Source: Gp6-AA40 sp036407095 (lineage in GTDB: Bacteria > Acidobacteriota > Vicinamibacteria > Vicinamibacterales > UBA2999). Taken from it: a stretch of 64,000 nucleotides of DNA. The notes under the pieces were generated by a model. It saw nothing but the letters and a program-made list of their open reading frames with translations, ran no database searches and was not told the origin of the DNA. Below, in pieces: positions 17,376 to 26,752 of this stretch (its first letter is position 1; every line of letters starts with the position of its first letter). The translations under genes and the position numbers were made by a program. Location: contig DASWZV010000082.1 of assembly GCA_036407095.1 (NCBI GenBank), positions 124,001-188,000 of the forward strand, given 5' to 3'.

Positions 17376-20300
17376 ATGGTCAGCAGGGTAAAGCCCACAC
17401 CGCCCCACCACGTGTTCTCGATCGTCGCCCCGGTCACGACGCAGAGTCTGGACGACGTTCGCAAGGCCCTTCCGCCCCCGGGCCATCGAGGACTGCCGCT
17501 GAAAGTCACGCGGGCCAACCTCCCCACTCTCCACTTCGCGAGCATCGTCGTCTTCGACGGCGAACCATTCGAGGGTGGTCCGACCACGATGCCCTACGTG
17601 GTGATGCAGTGCTGCATCGACGGGCCGATTGAGGAGTTCATCGACCGGCTCGTCACGCTCGACGACGCGCAGGACGGCCCACTGCGACACGTCTTCGAGC
17701 CGTGCATTGGCTTCCTCAAGGCGGCGTCGTTCACGGCGTTCCTGCTGAAGCACCGTCATTACCCTGACCTGTGCCACATCGGCGTGCCGGGCATGCGGCG
17801 ATTCCACATCCGCTCGGGCCAGTTGTTGCGTCACGCATTGGACAAGAAGCTGGACGCCATCGTGTCCTCCGGGGGCGCGCAGGACTCGCCGGAGGAGATC
17901 GTCGATCAGCTCCGTACGGAGCTGAACGTCCCGGCGCCCGCCGGTGATCAGCTGTACTACACGACCAGGGGATGGGTAGCGGATCCGATCAGCCTGTGGA
18001 GCTCGCGGCTCTTCCACTGGGGAAAGCTCCTCGGATTCGGTTTGCTGGTGATCGGGCCGTTACTGGGTATCGGCTGGCTGCTCGGAGGCGTCGCAGGCAT
18101 GATCGCCGCCATCCTCAGCGCAGGCATTGCCTTCTGGATCTTCATCCGGTGGCTCCACGGCAACGACAGCCGGCCGATCGTCCTCGACGCGAACCGGCTG
18201 GCGTCGCTGAAGGAGATCGAGGATCGCGGCACCCTCAATCACATGTGCACGTTCACCCTGCTGCGGCCGGGGCGGTTGCGCCGCGGGGCGGCGCATCTCG
18301 TCCTGCATACGCTGGAGCTGTTCTATCGCACTCTCTACACCGACATCACGCCGGGACGTCTGAGCGGATTGCCGACGATCCATTTCGCTCACTGGACCCT
18401 CGTCCCGATCGTTGACCGGGACAACAAGGCGATCGGCGACGCGCTCATGTTCCTGAGCAACTACGACGGGACCTGGGAGGCGTATCTGGACGACTTCATC
18501 GAGATGCTGGCCGACGGCGTGGCGGCCATCTGGTCAAGTTGCGTGGGGTTCCGCTGGCCGATGGACGGACCAACGTTCAAGGCCTACGCGCGCAACGGCA
18601 TGACGCCGTGGAACTGCTGGTACAAGGGCGAGCCGGACGTCACCGTCCTCAACATCCAGAACAACGACGCCATCCGCAGGGGACTGCTGCAAGAAGATCT
18701 GACGCCGGAGGAAGCGCGTCTCTGGCTGGCGCGGTTCGGCAGCATCAAGACCGGGCTCGAACGCATCGCCGAGCCGCCGGATCGGCTTCAGGTCGCCGAT
18801 GTTCAGGGAATGGTCCTGAGCGGATACGCGCACCTTCCGCACTCGTCACACGTGCTGCTTCGGATCACGGACGCGACACTGGCGAAGAACTGGCTCGCCG
18901 GTTTGCTGCCCAGGATCACGGATGCCCGGCGGAAGTCCAAGGAGGACCGCGGTGACACCGCGATCAATGTCGCGTTCACCTTTCAGGGTCTCACGAAGTT
19001 GGGCTTGCCCGAATCCGCCGCGCATCTCTTTCCGATCCCGTTTCAGGAAGGGATCGCGCCGCGCGGACACGACTACCGGTCGCGGGCGCTCGGCGACGTC
19101 GGTACGAACAGCCCGTCCTGCTGGAACTGGGGCGGCGAACTGAAGCAGGTCGATCTGCTCCTGCTCCTCTACGCCGATTCGAAAGATGCTCTCGCGAAGG
19201 CGCGGCTTTCCTACGAGCAGGCATTCGAGTGTACGCAGGCATCCGCGCATAACAGAAACGTCGCGGGCATCATCGTCGCCGAGATCAACGGAGCCTTCAT
19301 CCGTGAGCACGAGACGAAATGCCTCGAGCGCGGAGCAAAAAACCGACTCGAGAAGCTGCCCGCGGAGCACTTCGGATTCGTGGACGGCGTGTCGCAGCCG
19401 CGTATCAATGGCACCTGGCAATCGGCCGACTCCGGCCGACACAAAGAGGACGACGAGCTCAAGCCGGGCGAATTCGTGCTCGGCTACCGCAAGCAGGATG
19501 GCACGGTCGCGCCGGGGGTTCCAGTAGACGCCTGCGACGACCCCGATCGCCTGTTGCCCCGGACCGCGCCGGGCGCGATGACGGGCGACTTCGGGCGCAA
19601 CGGAACGTTTCTGGTCGCGCGGCAACTGCATCAGCACGTGCGACGGTTCCGGCACTATGTGCAGGCCGCCGCAGCGCTGCCTGGCATGACGCTCGGCGCC
19701 GACGCGATCGCGTCGCGAATGGTAGGAAGAACGCACGCTGGAATGCCGCTGGCCGCCGACGTCTCGCCAGACCGCGCCAACGACTTCACGTACGCCGACG
19801 ATCCGCATGGGTTCCGCTGCCCGATCGGTGCGCACGTGCGGCGCGCGAATCCGCGCGGCTCGCTGGGCGATGACTTCACCAGTTCCCTGGAAGCCACCCA
19901 GCGTCGCCGGCTGCTCCGCCGCGGGAGGACTTACGGTGATCCGCTGAAGGACGACGAAGAGAAAGAGGCACCACGCGGCCTGATGTTCATTGCCCTGAAC
20001 AGCGACATCGAACGCCAGTTCGAGTTCGTCCAGCAGAACTGGGTCCGCGGTCTCGTCTTCAGCGGATTGCGCCACGAGAACGATCCGATTATCGGCGCCC
20101 GCAGGCGGCGAGACACGTTGATCACGCTCCAGTCCAACGGCGTACGCGAGCGGATGACCGGCCTGAGTGAATTCGTCACGGTCAAAGGCGGCGACTACTT
20201 CTTCCTCCCCGGCCTCCGTGCGCTTCGCTACCTGACGAAGCTGCCACCGCGCGTGTCGAACCCAGGGCCCCCAGCGCGAGCAATCGCACCGGCCACGCGC

Positions 20301-22445
20301 ATTCCGGTGCCTCCGCCCGTGCGGGTGCCGATCATCACGGCGCTCGTCCCGCGCCTGGAGCGGGCGTTGGGGATGCTATCGCTCGCGATGGCGCTACGCT
20401 TCCAAATCGTGCTCGCGGCGCTGCTCGTCGCGATTGGCTTCGCGGCAAACGGCAGAGCGCGGATGATTGCCCTCAGCTTCTTCCTGGCAGATCACTGGTA
20501 CGGCGTGACGATGGTGGCGGCGATGGCGTCGTTGGCCGCGTCGGTCGTGATGATCACGACACGGCTGACGCTGATGTATGGCCGGCGCATCGGTCAACCG
20601 CGTCCACGCTGGCAGGCCCCGGCGCAGTGGCGCGACGTGCTGATCTTCCAACTCCTGGCGCTGCCCTCCATCGCCGCCTGCCTGCACTGGAACGCCGTCG
20701 ATAGAACGTGGCAGATCGCGAAGTCGTCGAACACGGTTCCGTACTGGTGGGAACTGCTGCGACTTACTGGTCCGGCGCTCCTTGGTGTGGCGCTCGGTCT
20801 CTCGCTCGTCCGCCTGGCGACGTGGCTGCAGGGACTCAATCCCGACGCGCGGCCCGAGCTGATGTTCCCACCGAGCACCATTGCCGACCGGCTCGGCATC
20901 AAGCGCCCGTGGCGGCGTCCGGTCTCGACGTCCTGGCCGCGGCTTACCGCACTCGGCGAAGCCCTTGCCGCGCGCATCCCGCCGTCGCTTGGCAAGGGGT
21001 ACATCGACTATGACGCGCAGCGCATCCTTCCCGGCCACGCGTGTGCCCTGGCCCTGGCTGCGGTGACGCTGCTCGTGTACGCGGCTGGCGCGATCCTTCT
21101 GAGCCCGTGGTGGTCATGGTCGCTCGCCGGGCGTGTGCCGTCGCTCGCGTATCTGTTGCTCCTCCTCATCGTGGCCGGCTGGGTAGCGTCCGCACTGGCC
21201 TTCTTCCTCGATCGCTATCGCCTCTCGACACCGCTGCTCATTCTGTTCGTGCTGGTGCTGGTCGCGAACAACGCGAACACGGATCACTACTTCCCGATCG
21301 GAGGAATTGCGGACGTTGGAGCGTCGCCCCGCGCGGCGTTGAAGGCGGCGAGCGTCCAGCACCCGCAGACAGACAAGGTCGTGGTCGTCGTGAGCGACGG
21401 CCTCGGTCTCGTGTCGTCCGCCTGGACGGCGAAGGTGCTCACCGGCCTGGCAGGCGCGAAGCCGACCGGCAGACAGTTCGCCGACTCGCTCCGGCTCTTG
21501 AGTACGGCATCCGGCAGTTCGCTCGGCTCGCTGTACTTCGCCGACGCGTACACAAAGGACGGACTCCGCGGCGACCTTCAGACGATCACGAACAACGCCA
21601 GCGGGCCGAGCTCCGGCGAGGGTGGTTGGGGCTTCGTCTATCCAGAATTGATACGCACGATCGCCCCTGTGCTCGTTCCGAAGTTCATCGATCGCGGATG
21701 GGCGATGGAGCAGGCCTGGAAGCGGCGATTGAGCGGCGACGAGCCGCGCCTGTCTCAATGGAGACGCGATGTCGAGAACGGCTGGCGCCCGGCGACGGCG
21801 TTCGGCGTGACCGAGGTGGAAACCGGCGAGCACAAGCTGTTCGCCACCTACCGGACGCAAAGCGGGCCGGTCATCGGCGAGAGCCTCGAGCACGACATCT
21901 CGCTCGTCACTGCCGCGAGGCTGTCGGCAACGTTTCCGTTCATCTCGCCGCCGGCGAGACCCGATCACGCATCGCACGGCGATCGCGTCGAGGGGTATCA
22001 CTTGATCGACTCCGGTATCACCGAGAACTCCGGCTGGACGGCAGCGCGCGAGTGGCTGACTGCCGTGCGTCCCGATCTGGGAAGCACGTGCGTTCTCGTG
22101 GTGGACATCCTCTCGGTTCCCACTCGTGCGAAGGAGCCCCCGGCAGCCGACAAGGCCTGGATGCTCGATTTGGTGGGCCCGCTGGAGGCAGTCCTGAACG
22201 CGCGGCGTATGGAAGCGTCGCGAATCTCCGAGGACATGACGGCATTTGCCGGGACATGGGACCCCAATCGACCGCTGACGATGGTGCGCTTCGCGCTCGA
22301 GGACGACACGGTGCCGCTCTCCTGGAATCTCGGTCGCGCCGATACCGAGCGTCTCACAAAGGCATGGCAGCGGAACGCGCCTGGCGCGCAGGTGGTGGCG
22401 AACTTTCTCACGACGCGCACGCATGACCAGGGGTGCTCGCAATGA
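17376..22445 (+). CDS. Giant membrane fusion: DyP-type heme peroxidase plus patatin-like lipase
   Basis: A 1689-residue protein. Residues 1-470 hold two related alpha/beta segments (LHFASIVVFDG and IHFAHWTLVPIVD) split by a membrane hairpin at about 215-257. Residues 480-990 form a DyP-type peroxidase: GFVDG (667-671) with the distal Asp, NGTFLVARQLHQHV, and RCPIGAHVRRANPR with His820 as likely heme ligand. About seven membrane helices follow (about 1005-1300). The C-terminal patatin-like domain has GSSLG (nucleophile Ser1382) and DSG (Asp1545); the oxyanion loop DGLGLVSS is degenerate. A GTG at 17352 could add eight residues. The stop overlaps the catalase-like gene. Likely role: release and peroxidase-type conversion of membrane lipids. 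Confidence 0.8.
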   Translation: MVSRVKPTPPHHVFSIVAPVTTQSLDDVRKALPPPGHRGLPLKVTRANLPTLHFASIVVFDGEPFEGGPTTMPYVVMQCCIDGPIEEFIDRLVTLDDAQDGPLRHVFEPCIGFLKAASFTAFLLKHRHYPDLCHIGVPGMRRFHIRSGQLLRHALDKKLDAIVSSGGAQDSPEEIVDQLRTELNVPAPAGDQLYYTTRGWVADPISLWSSRLFHWGKLLGFGLLVIGPLLGIGWLLGGVAGMIAAILSAGIAFWIFIRWLHGNDSRPIVLDANRLASLKEIEDRGTLNHMCTFTLLRPGRLRRGAAHLVLHTLELFYRTLYTDITPGRLSGLPTIHFAHWTLVPIVDRDNKAIGDALMFLSNYDGTWEAYLDDFIEMLADGVAAIWSSCVGFRWPMDGPTFKAYARNGMTPWNCWYKGEPDVTVLNIQNNDAIRRGLLQEDLTPEEARLWLARFGSIKTGLERIAEPPDRLQVADVQGMVLSGYAHLPHSSHVLLRITDATLAKNWLAGLLPRITDARRKSKEDRGDTAINVAFTFQGLTKLGLPESAAHLFPIPFQEGIAPRGHDYRSRALGDVGTNSPSCWNWGGELKQVDLLLLLYADSKDALAKARLSYEQAFECTQASAHNRNVAGIIVAEINGAFIREHETKCLERGAKNRLEKLPAEHFGFVDGVSQPRINGTWQSADSGRHKEDDELKPGEFVLGYRKQDGTVAPGVPVDACDDPDRLLPRTAPGAMTGDFGRNGTFLVARQLHQHVRRFRHYVQAAAALPGMTLGADAIASRMVGRTHAGMPLAADVSPDRANDFTYADDPHGFRCPIGAHVRRANPRGSLGDDFTSSLEATQRRRLLRRGRTYGDPLKDDEEKEAPRGLMFIALNSDIERQFEFVQQNWVRGLVFSGLRHENDPIIGARRRRDTLITLQSNGVRERMTGLSEFVTVKGGDYFFLPGLRALRYLTKLPPRVSNPGPPARAIAPATRIPVPPPVRVPIITALVPRLERALGMLSLAMALRFQIVLAALLVAIGFAANGRARMIALSFFLADHWYGVTMVAAMASLAASVVMITTRLTLMYGRRIGQPRPRWQAPAQWRDVLIFQLLALPSIAACLHWNAVDRTWQIAKSSNTVPYWWELLRLTGPALLGVALGLSLVRLATWLQGLNPDARPELMFPPSTIADRLGIKRPWRRPVSTSWPRLTALGEALAARIPPSLGKGYIDYDAQRILPGHACALALAAVTLLVYAAGAILLSPWWSWSLAGRVPSLAYLLLLLIVAGWVASALAFFLDRYRLSTPLLILFVLVLVANNANTDHYFPIGGIADVGASPRAALKAASVQHPQTDKVVVVVSDGLGLVSSAWTAKVLTGLAGAKPTGRQFADSLRLLSTASGSSLGSLYFADAYTKDGLRGDLQTITNNASGPSSGEGGWGFVYPELIRTIAPVLVPKFIDRGWAMEQAWKRRLSGDEPRLSQWRRDVENGWRPATAFGVTEVETGEHKLFATYRTQSGPVIGESLEHDISLVTAARLSATFPFISPPARPDHASHGDRVEGYHLIDSGITENSGWTAAREWLTAVRPDLGSTCVLVVDILSVPTRAKEPPAADKAWMLDLVGPLEAVLNARRMEASRISEDMTAFAGTWDPNRPLTMVRFALEDDTVPLSWNLGRADTERLTKAWQRNAPGAQVVANFLTTRTHDQGCSQ

Positions 22446-23602
22446 CCGATCCATCCGACAATCGGCGGGATCAGGCGACGTTCCAGGCGCTGTCGGCGAC
22501 GCTCGCATATCACGTCAGATCTGAATTCCCACCCGGAAAGGTTCGACGTGATGCGCACCCGAAGCATCACGGGTGCGTCGAAGCGCTGTTCAAGGTGGCA
22601 GAAGACGTGCCCCTGGATCTCCAGTACGGCGTCTTCAAGCCGGGAGCGGAGTACCGCGCGTTAATCCGGTTCTCGAATGCGTTCAAGATCCGGCACGACC
22701 TCGAACGCGACGCGCGCGGAATGGCCATCAAGCTGGAGTTGCCGGAGAGTGCGTCAGAGGCGCCGAACGATCGCTGGCAGCGAGTACAACGGCCGGATCT
22801 GTTTGACAAGCCGGCGAACCTCATGCCCGAAGGAATATTGACGCAGGACTTCCTCCTGGTCACTCACTCCGAGTTCTTCGGACGCGATGCGGCGGAGTTC
22901 TTCGAGACCGTCACCGCGATCATCGCAGGCGGTTCGAAAATCTCTGCCGTGTTCTTGCACGTGCTCGGAACCTTCTTCCGGCCGCCGCGATTCAGGTGGC
23001 GGCAGGCCGTGGCGTTATTTCGCAGCTTCACGGTGACGATGAATCCGCTCTTCTTGACCTATTTCAGCCAGACGCCTTACCGCGTCGGCCCTGCGGACGC
23101 GACGGACGAGTCGCACGCGGTCAAATTCTGCGCGCGCCCGAAGCAGAGGCCGGGACTCCTTGCGGGCCTTGGGTTCACGCTGAAGACACTGGTATTCATG
23201 CTCACGTTCAACGCCATCGGCCCGCACCGCAACTTTCTGCGCCGCGTCCTCACGGCGTATCTCAGGACGCGGGGCGCCGAGTTCGCTTTCTGCATTCAGC
23301 GTCGGACCGACGCCGCGAGCATGCCGATCGACAACGCCACGGTGCCCTGGTCCACGTGGAAGTCTCCGTACCTTCGGGTCGCAACGATCCGGATACCAAG
23401 GGATGAGTGCTATCGGAACAAGTGGTTCGTCAGGAAGCGACTCAGACTTGGAGAGCGACTGACGTTCTCGCCGTGGCACGCCCTCGAGCAGCATCGTCCT
23501 CTCGGGAGCATCAACCTGGCGCGGCTGTTCGTGTATGCGAGGGTGTCGCGAACGCGCAACGGCTTGAACAAGAAGAACGCGTGCGTGCCGCCGCCCGGCT
23601 AG
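22442..23602 (+). CDS. Catalase-like heme peroxidase family protein
   Basis: A 386-residue catalase-fold protein of the small y4iL-like type. Residues 38-52 contain HPKHHGCVEALFKV with the likely distal His. RFSNAFKIRHDLERDARGMAIKL, DFLLVTHSEFF and the C-terminal FSPWHALEQHRPLGSINLARLFVY match catalase core segments (compare the catalase F-PWH and RPLGxxNRxR motifs). Small catalase-like proteins often act as peroxidases or fatty-acid hydroperoxide-converting enzymes rather than true catalases. The start ATG 22442 overlaps the stop of the DyP-patatin gene, so the two are made together. A lipid-hydroperoxide substrate is inferred from the partner. Confidence 0.83.
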   Translation: MTDPSDNRRDQATFQALSATLAYHVRSEFPPGKVRRDAHPKHHGCVEALFKVAEDVPLDLQYGVFKPGAEYRALIRFSNAFKIRHDLERDARGMAIKLELPESASEAPNDRWQRVQRPDLFDKPANLMPEGILTQDFLLVTHSEFFGRDAAEFFETVTAIIAGGSKISAVFLHVLGTFFRPPRFRWRQAVALFRSFTVTMNPLFLTYFSQTPYRVGPADATDESHAVKFCARPKQRPGLLAGLGFTLKTLVFMLTFNAIGPHRNFLRRVLTAYLRTRGAEFAFCIQRRTDAASMPIDNATVPWSTWKSPYLRVATIRIPRDECYRNKWFVRKRLRLGERLTFSPWHALEQHRPLGSINLARLFVYARVSRTRNGLNKKNACVPPPG

Positions 23603-23705
23603 TGCACCTGCTGACGGAGCAGCGATCGGTGGCAGGGGTTGGGGCCGTCGTGTATGCTCATCCGAGGTGGCCCGGTCCTTCGCTCCCCGAAAGCCCGGAC
23701 GACGA

Positions 23706-26030
23706 ATGCGGCGGTCTGTCTTCGAGCAGGTCGCGCTGCCGTCCCGATATCAGGTCCTTGGCGTGGTTGCCAAAGGCGGAATGGGGATTGTGTATCGCGC
23801 GCTCGACCGCCGGAAGCACAGGCAAGTTGCCGTCAAGACGCTCGCGTCATTTCCCGGCGACGATCTGGTCCCGTACCTTCGGTTCCAGCGCGAGGCCGAG
23901 ACCGCTTCCGCGCTGAATCATCCGAACATCTGTCAGGTTCTGGAAATCGCGTCCTTCCGCGGCACTCCGTATATCGTCATGGAGCTGCTCGAGGGGCAGA
24001 CCGCAAAGGAGCTGCGCGATCGCGGTGCGTGCGACCCGGCGCTCGTCCTGCGGTTGGCGCAACAAATCGCCGTGGGATTGAGCGCGGTGCACGACCAGGG
24101 CACCGTCCACCGCGACATCAAGCCGGGCAACGTCTTCATCACTCGTGACGGCGTCGTCAAGCTGCTCGACTTCGGTATCGCGAAGCACTTCGCCGTCATC
24201 GACACCGCTCGCGATTCGGACGCAACAGTGACGGAGACCGGCCACACGCCGGGCACGGTGCAATACATGTCGCCGGAACAGCTCCGCGGCGAACGCCTGG
24301 ATCACCGCACCGATCTCTTTTCGCTCGGTGTGATGCTCCAGGAGCTGCTGACCGGTCGGCATCCGTTTGCGGGCGCGACGCCCTTCAAGACCTATGAGTC
24401 GATTCAACATCAGAAACGGCCTCCGCTGACCGGCGTGCCGTTCGCGAAGCAATGGGGGTTCATCCTCGATCAGCTGCTCGCCAAGGATCCGGAGTTGCGC
24501 TACGCGAACGCGAATGCACTCGTCGTCGATCTCGATCGATTGGACCAGGTGATGCAAGGCGACGCATCGGCATGGCGCGGCGGCACGTTGCCCGCCGAAG
24601 AGGCGTCTCTGGTGACAGTCGTCATTCTGCCCTTCCGCGCCGTCGAAGGACGCGGCGCGCCGCCCAAGTTGCCCGGCCTCGTCGAAGCCGTGTGCGAAGA
24701 ACTTGGTCAACGTGTCGGCGTCGGCCTGATGCGGGTAGAGGGTCTGCGCGTCGTCACGACGCGCTCGGACCGCATTCTGGCCGGTGAGGTGGAGTGGGAC
24801 GATAATCGGTTTCTGGTAACGCTCTCGCTGTTCGATCAACGCGTGTCGAGGCCGCTGTGGACTGGTCGTTACAACAGCACGATCGTGGCGCTGTCGCAGT
24901 TGCACTCCGAGATCGTGTCAGACGTCGCGGAGGAGTTCGGCCTCGTCGCACCGCCGGTTGTTCGACGTGAGGTTGGGACGCACCCGGGGGGCGTGGACGA
25001 GGCACTCGGACTCTGTGTGATCGGCAGGCGGTTCTGGGCTCGACGCTACAAGGATGGCCTGGAGAGCGCGTTGAAGAAGTTCAAGGAGGCTGAGGGGCTC
25101 GCACCGACGCTGGCGGAGGCACACGCGGGGCTCGCCGATACGTACTCCTTCCTGGCCCTCTATTCGATCGTGCCGCCCCAAGATGCGTTTGGCAAAGCGC
25201 TGGATTACGCCACCAAGGCGCTGCAATTCGATTGCGATCTCGCGCAGGCGCACACGTCTCTCGGCCTGATCAAACTCGGGAGGGACTGGGATTGGAACAG
25301 CGCCATCGCCGAGTTCAAGAAAGCCATCGATCTGGATTCGGGGCAGGTACTCGCACGCATCTATCTCTCATGGACGCTGGTGTTGACGGGAGAGATCGCC
25401 AAGGCGCACGACGAAGCCGAGCAGGTGCAGAAGATCACCCCCGGAACTGCGCTGCTCTATGCGGCTGCCGCCTATACGCTGTTCCTCTCGCGATCGTACG
25501 ACGAGGCCATTCGTGCCTGTGAAATGGCATTCGAGAAAGACGCAGGGTTTCTCGTCGCGAAGTACGTCATGGCGTTGTGCAAGGGCGAACTCGCGTGGCA
25601 GGCTCGCGAGGGGGCGGATCGGCGCAAGGCTGCGCGCCTCTACAAGGAAGCGATCGCGCTGCTCGAATCCGTGGTCAAGGGAGCGGGCGACATGGTCTTT
25701 TACAAGGCGCTGCTCGGAAAGATGTATGCGGAGAGCGGCCAGGAGCAGCAGCTCGCGAAGGCGCACGGGCTGCTGAAGGAATTCGAGCAGATGCGCGCTG
25801 CCAAGCGTTACGTCGGTCCTCACGCGTGGGTGTACGTCTACACCGGCCTGGGCGATCTCGATCGCGCGTTCGAATGGCAGGCCAAGGCGTTCGACGACTG
25901 CGCGTCACCGTTCAACTACCTATCGCCTCAACTTGGTCGACTGCACAGCGACCCGCGATTCCTTCCCTCCTTCCCGCGCAACTACGACATCTCGCGGTGG
26001 GCGGCCTGGTCGATCAAAACGACATCGTGA
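23706..26030 (+). CDS. Ser/Thr protein kinase with TolB-like and TPR domains
   Basis: A 774-residue kinase of the Pkn2 type. The kinase domain (about 14-285) has the glycine loop KGGMGIV, catalytic Lys in VAVKTL, HRDIKPGN, DFG and MSPEQL. A middle domain (about 300-420) beginning VVILPFRAVEGRG resembles the TolB-like/FlgO segment found in similar bacterial kinases. At least five TPR-like repeats then run to the C-terminus. No membrane helix is visible. It starts 103 bases after the catalase-like gene in the same direction and is followed by an ECF sigma factor, so it may regulate the peroxidase operon. A GTG at 23667 is an alternative start. Confidence 0.88.
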   Translation: MRRSVFEQVALPSRYQVLGVVAKGGMGIVYRALDRRKHRQVAVKTLASFPGDDLVPYLRFQREAETASALNHPNICQVLEIASFRGTPYIVMELLEGQTAKELRDRGACDPALVLRLAQQIAVGLSAVHDQGTVHRDIKPGNVFITRDGVVKLLDFGIAKHFAVIDTARDSDATVTETGHTPGTVQYMSPEQLRGERLDHRTDLFSLGVMLQELLTGRHPFAGATPFKTYESIQHQKRPPLTGVPFAKQWGFILDQLLAKDPELRYANANALVVDLDRLDQVMQGDASAWRGGTLPAEEASLVTVVILPFRAVEGRGAPPKLPGLVEAVCEELGQRVGVGLMRVEGLRVVTTRSDRILAGEVEWDDNRFLVTLSLFDQRVSRPLWTGRYNSTIVALSQLHSEIVSDVAEEFGLVAPPVVRREVGTHPGGVDEALGLCVIGRRFWARRYKDGLESALKKFKEAEGLAPTLAEAHAGLADTYSFLALYSIVPPQDAFGKALDYATKALQFDCDLAQAHTSLGLIKLGRDWDWNSAIAEFKKAIDLDSGQVLARIYLSWTLVLTGEIAKAHDEAEQVQKITPGTALLYAAAAYTLFLSRSYDEAIRACEMAFEKDAGFLVAKYVMALCKGELAWQAREGADRRKAARLYKEAIALLESVVKGAGDMVFYKALLGKMYAESGQEQQLAKAHGLLKEFEQMRAAKRYVGPHAWVYVYTGLGDLDRAFEWQAKAFDDCASPFNYLSPQLGRLHSDPRFLPSFPRNYDISRWAAWSIKTTS

Positions 26031-26095
26031 GGCCGACCGTTGGCGCCCGCAGACCCGTGTTGTCGGCTATCGTAGGATCGTCCCAGGAGACTGCC

Positions 26096-26713
26096 ATGGC
26101 GAAAGCCCCCCCGAAGTTGCCAGAATCGACGGCCGAACTCGTCACCCGTGTGCGCGGCGGCGACCGAGATGCGGCAGACGCACTCGTCGATCGCGAGCTG
26201 CCCGCTCTCCGGCAGAAGGTGCACGGGACTCTTCCGCGCATCGCACGCGATATCTGCGATACCGACGACGTCGTGCAGGAGGCGTTTCTGCGGACCTGGC
26301 GTCACATCAATCGGATCGATGTCTCCCAGCCTGGCAGCTTTCGCGCGTACACACGCAGGACCGCCAAGAACCATGTCATCGATCGGGTGCGACAGGTACT
26401 TCGCCGACCGGTGAGCGACGAGCTCCCGGAGGTCGCCGACTCGAAGCCCGGCCCGGACGCGCAAATGGAAGAAGCACGATTCCGGGCAGACGTTCGGACT
26501 GCTCTGGATCGGCTCACACGGAGCGAGCGTCGTCTCATCACCGCACGATTCAATCGCGAATGGTCGTACGCGGCGATTGCGGACAAGCTTGGGAAACCAT
26601 CCGCTGATGCTGCGCGCGTGGCGGTGCACCGCGCGTGCAAGCGGCTGCTCGCCGATCTGGACCAGCGGGCCCGTGCCACCGGCAAGGCCAGTCGACGGAA
26701 GAATCCGGTCTGA
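26096..26713 (+). CDS. ECF-type RNA polymerase sigma factor
   Basis: A 205-residue sigma-70 family protein. Region 2 spans about residues 15-95 (ICDTDDVVQEAFLRTWRHI, then SFRAYTRRTAKNHVIDRVRQ). Region 4 spans about 125-185 (RLTRSERRLITARFNREWSYAAIADKLG). AGGAG lies 7 bases before the ATG. It is 65 bases after the kinase gene. Kinase-sigma pairs of this arrangement suggest phospho-control of the sigma factor; no anti-sigma gene is seen nearby. Confidence 0.87.
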   Translation: MAKAPPKLPESTAELVTRVRGGDRDAADALVDRELPALRQKVHGTLPRIARDICDTDDVVQEAFLRTWRHINRIDVSQPGSFRAYTRRTAKNHVIDRVRQVLRRPVSDELPEVADSKPGPDAQMEEARFRADVRTALDRLTRSERRLITARFNREWSYAAIADKLGKPSADAARVAVHRACKRLLADLDQRARATGKASRRKNPV

Positions 26714-26752
26714 CGTGTAGCCTTCCTGCTCGCGTCCACGAGGTGCGCGCAC

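Noticed and set aside
18846..22508. Minus-strand frames of 409 and 464 codons and a plus-strand frame of 461 codons inside the DyP-patatin gene
   Set aside because: Their products are Arg-rich and without motifs; the main frame carries DyP and patatin signatures throughout.
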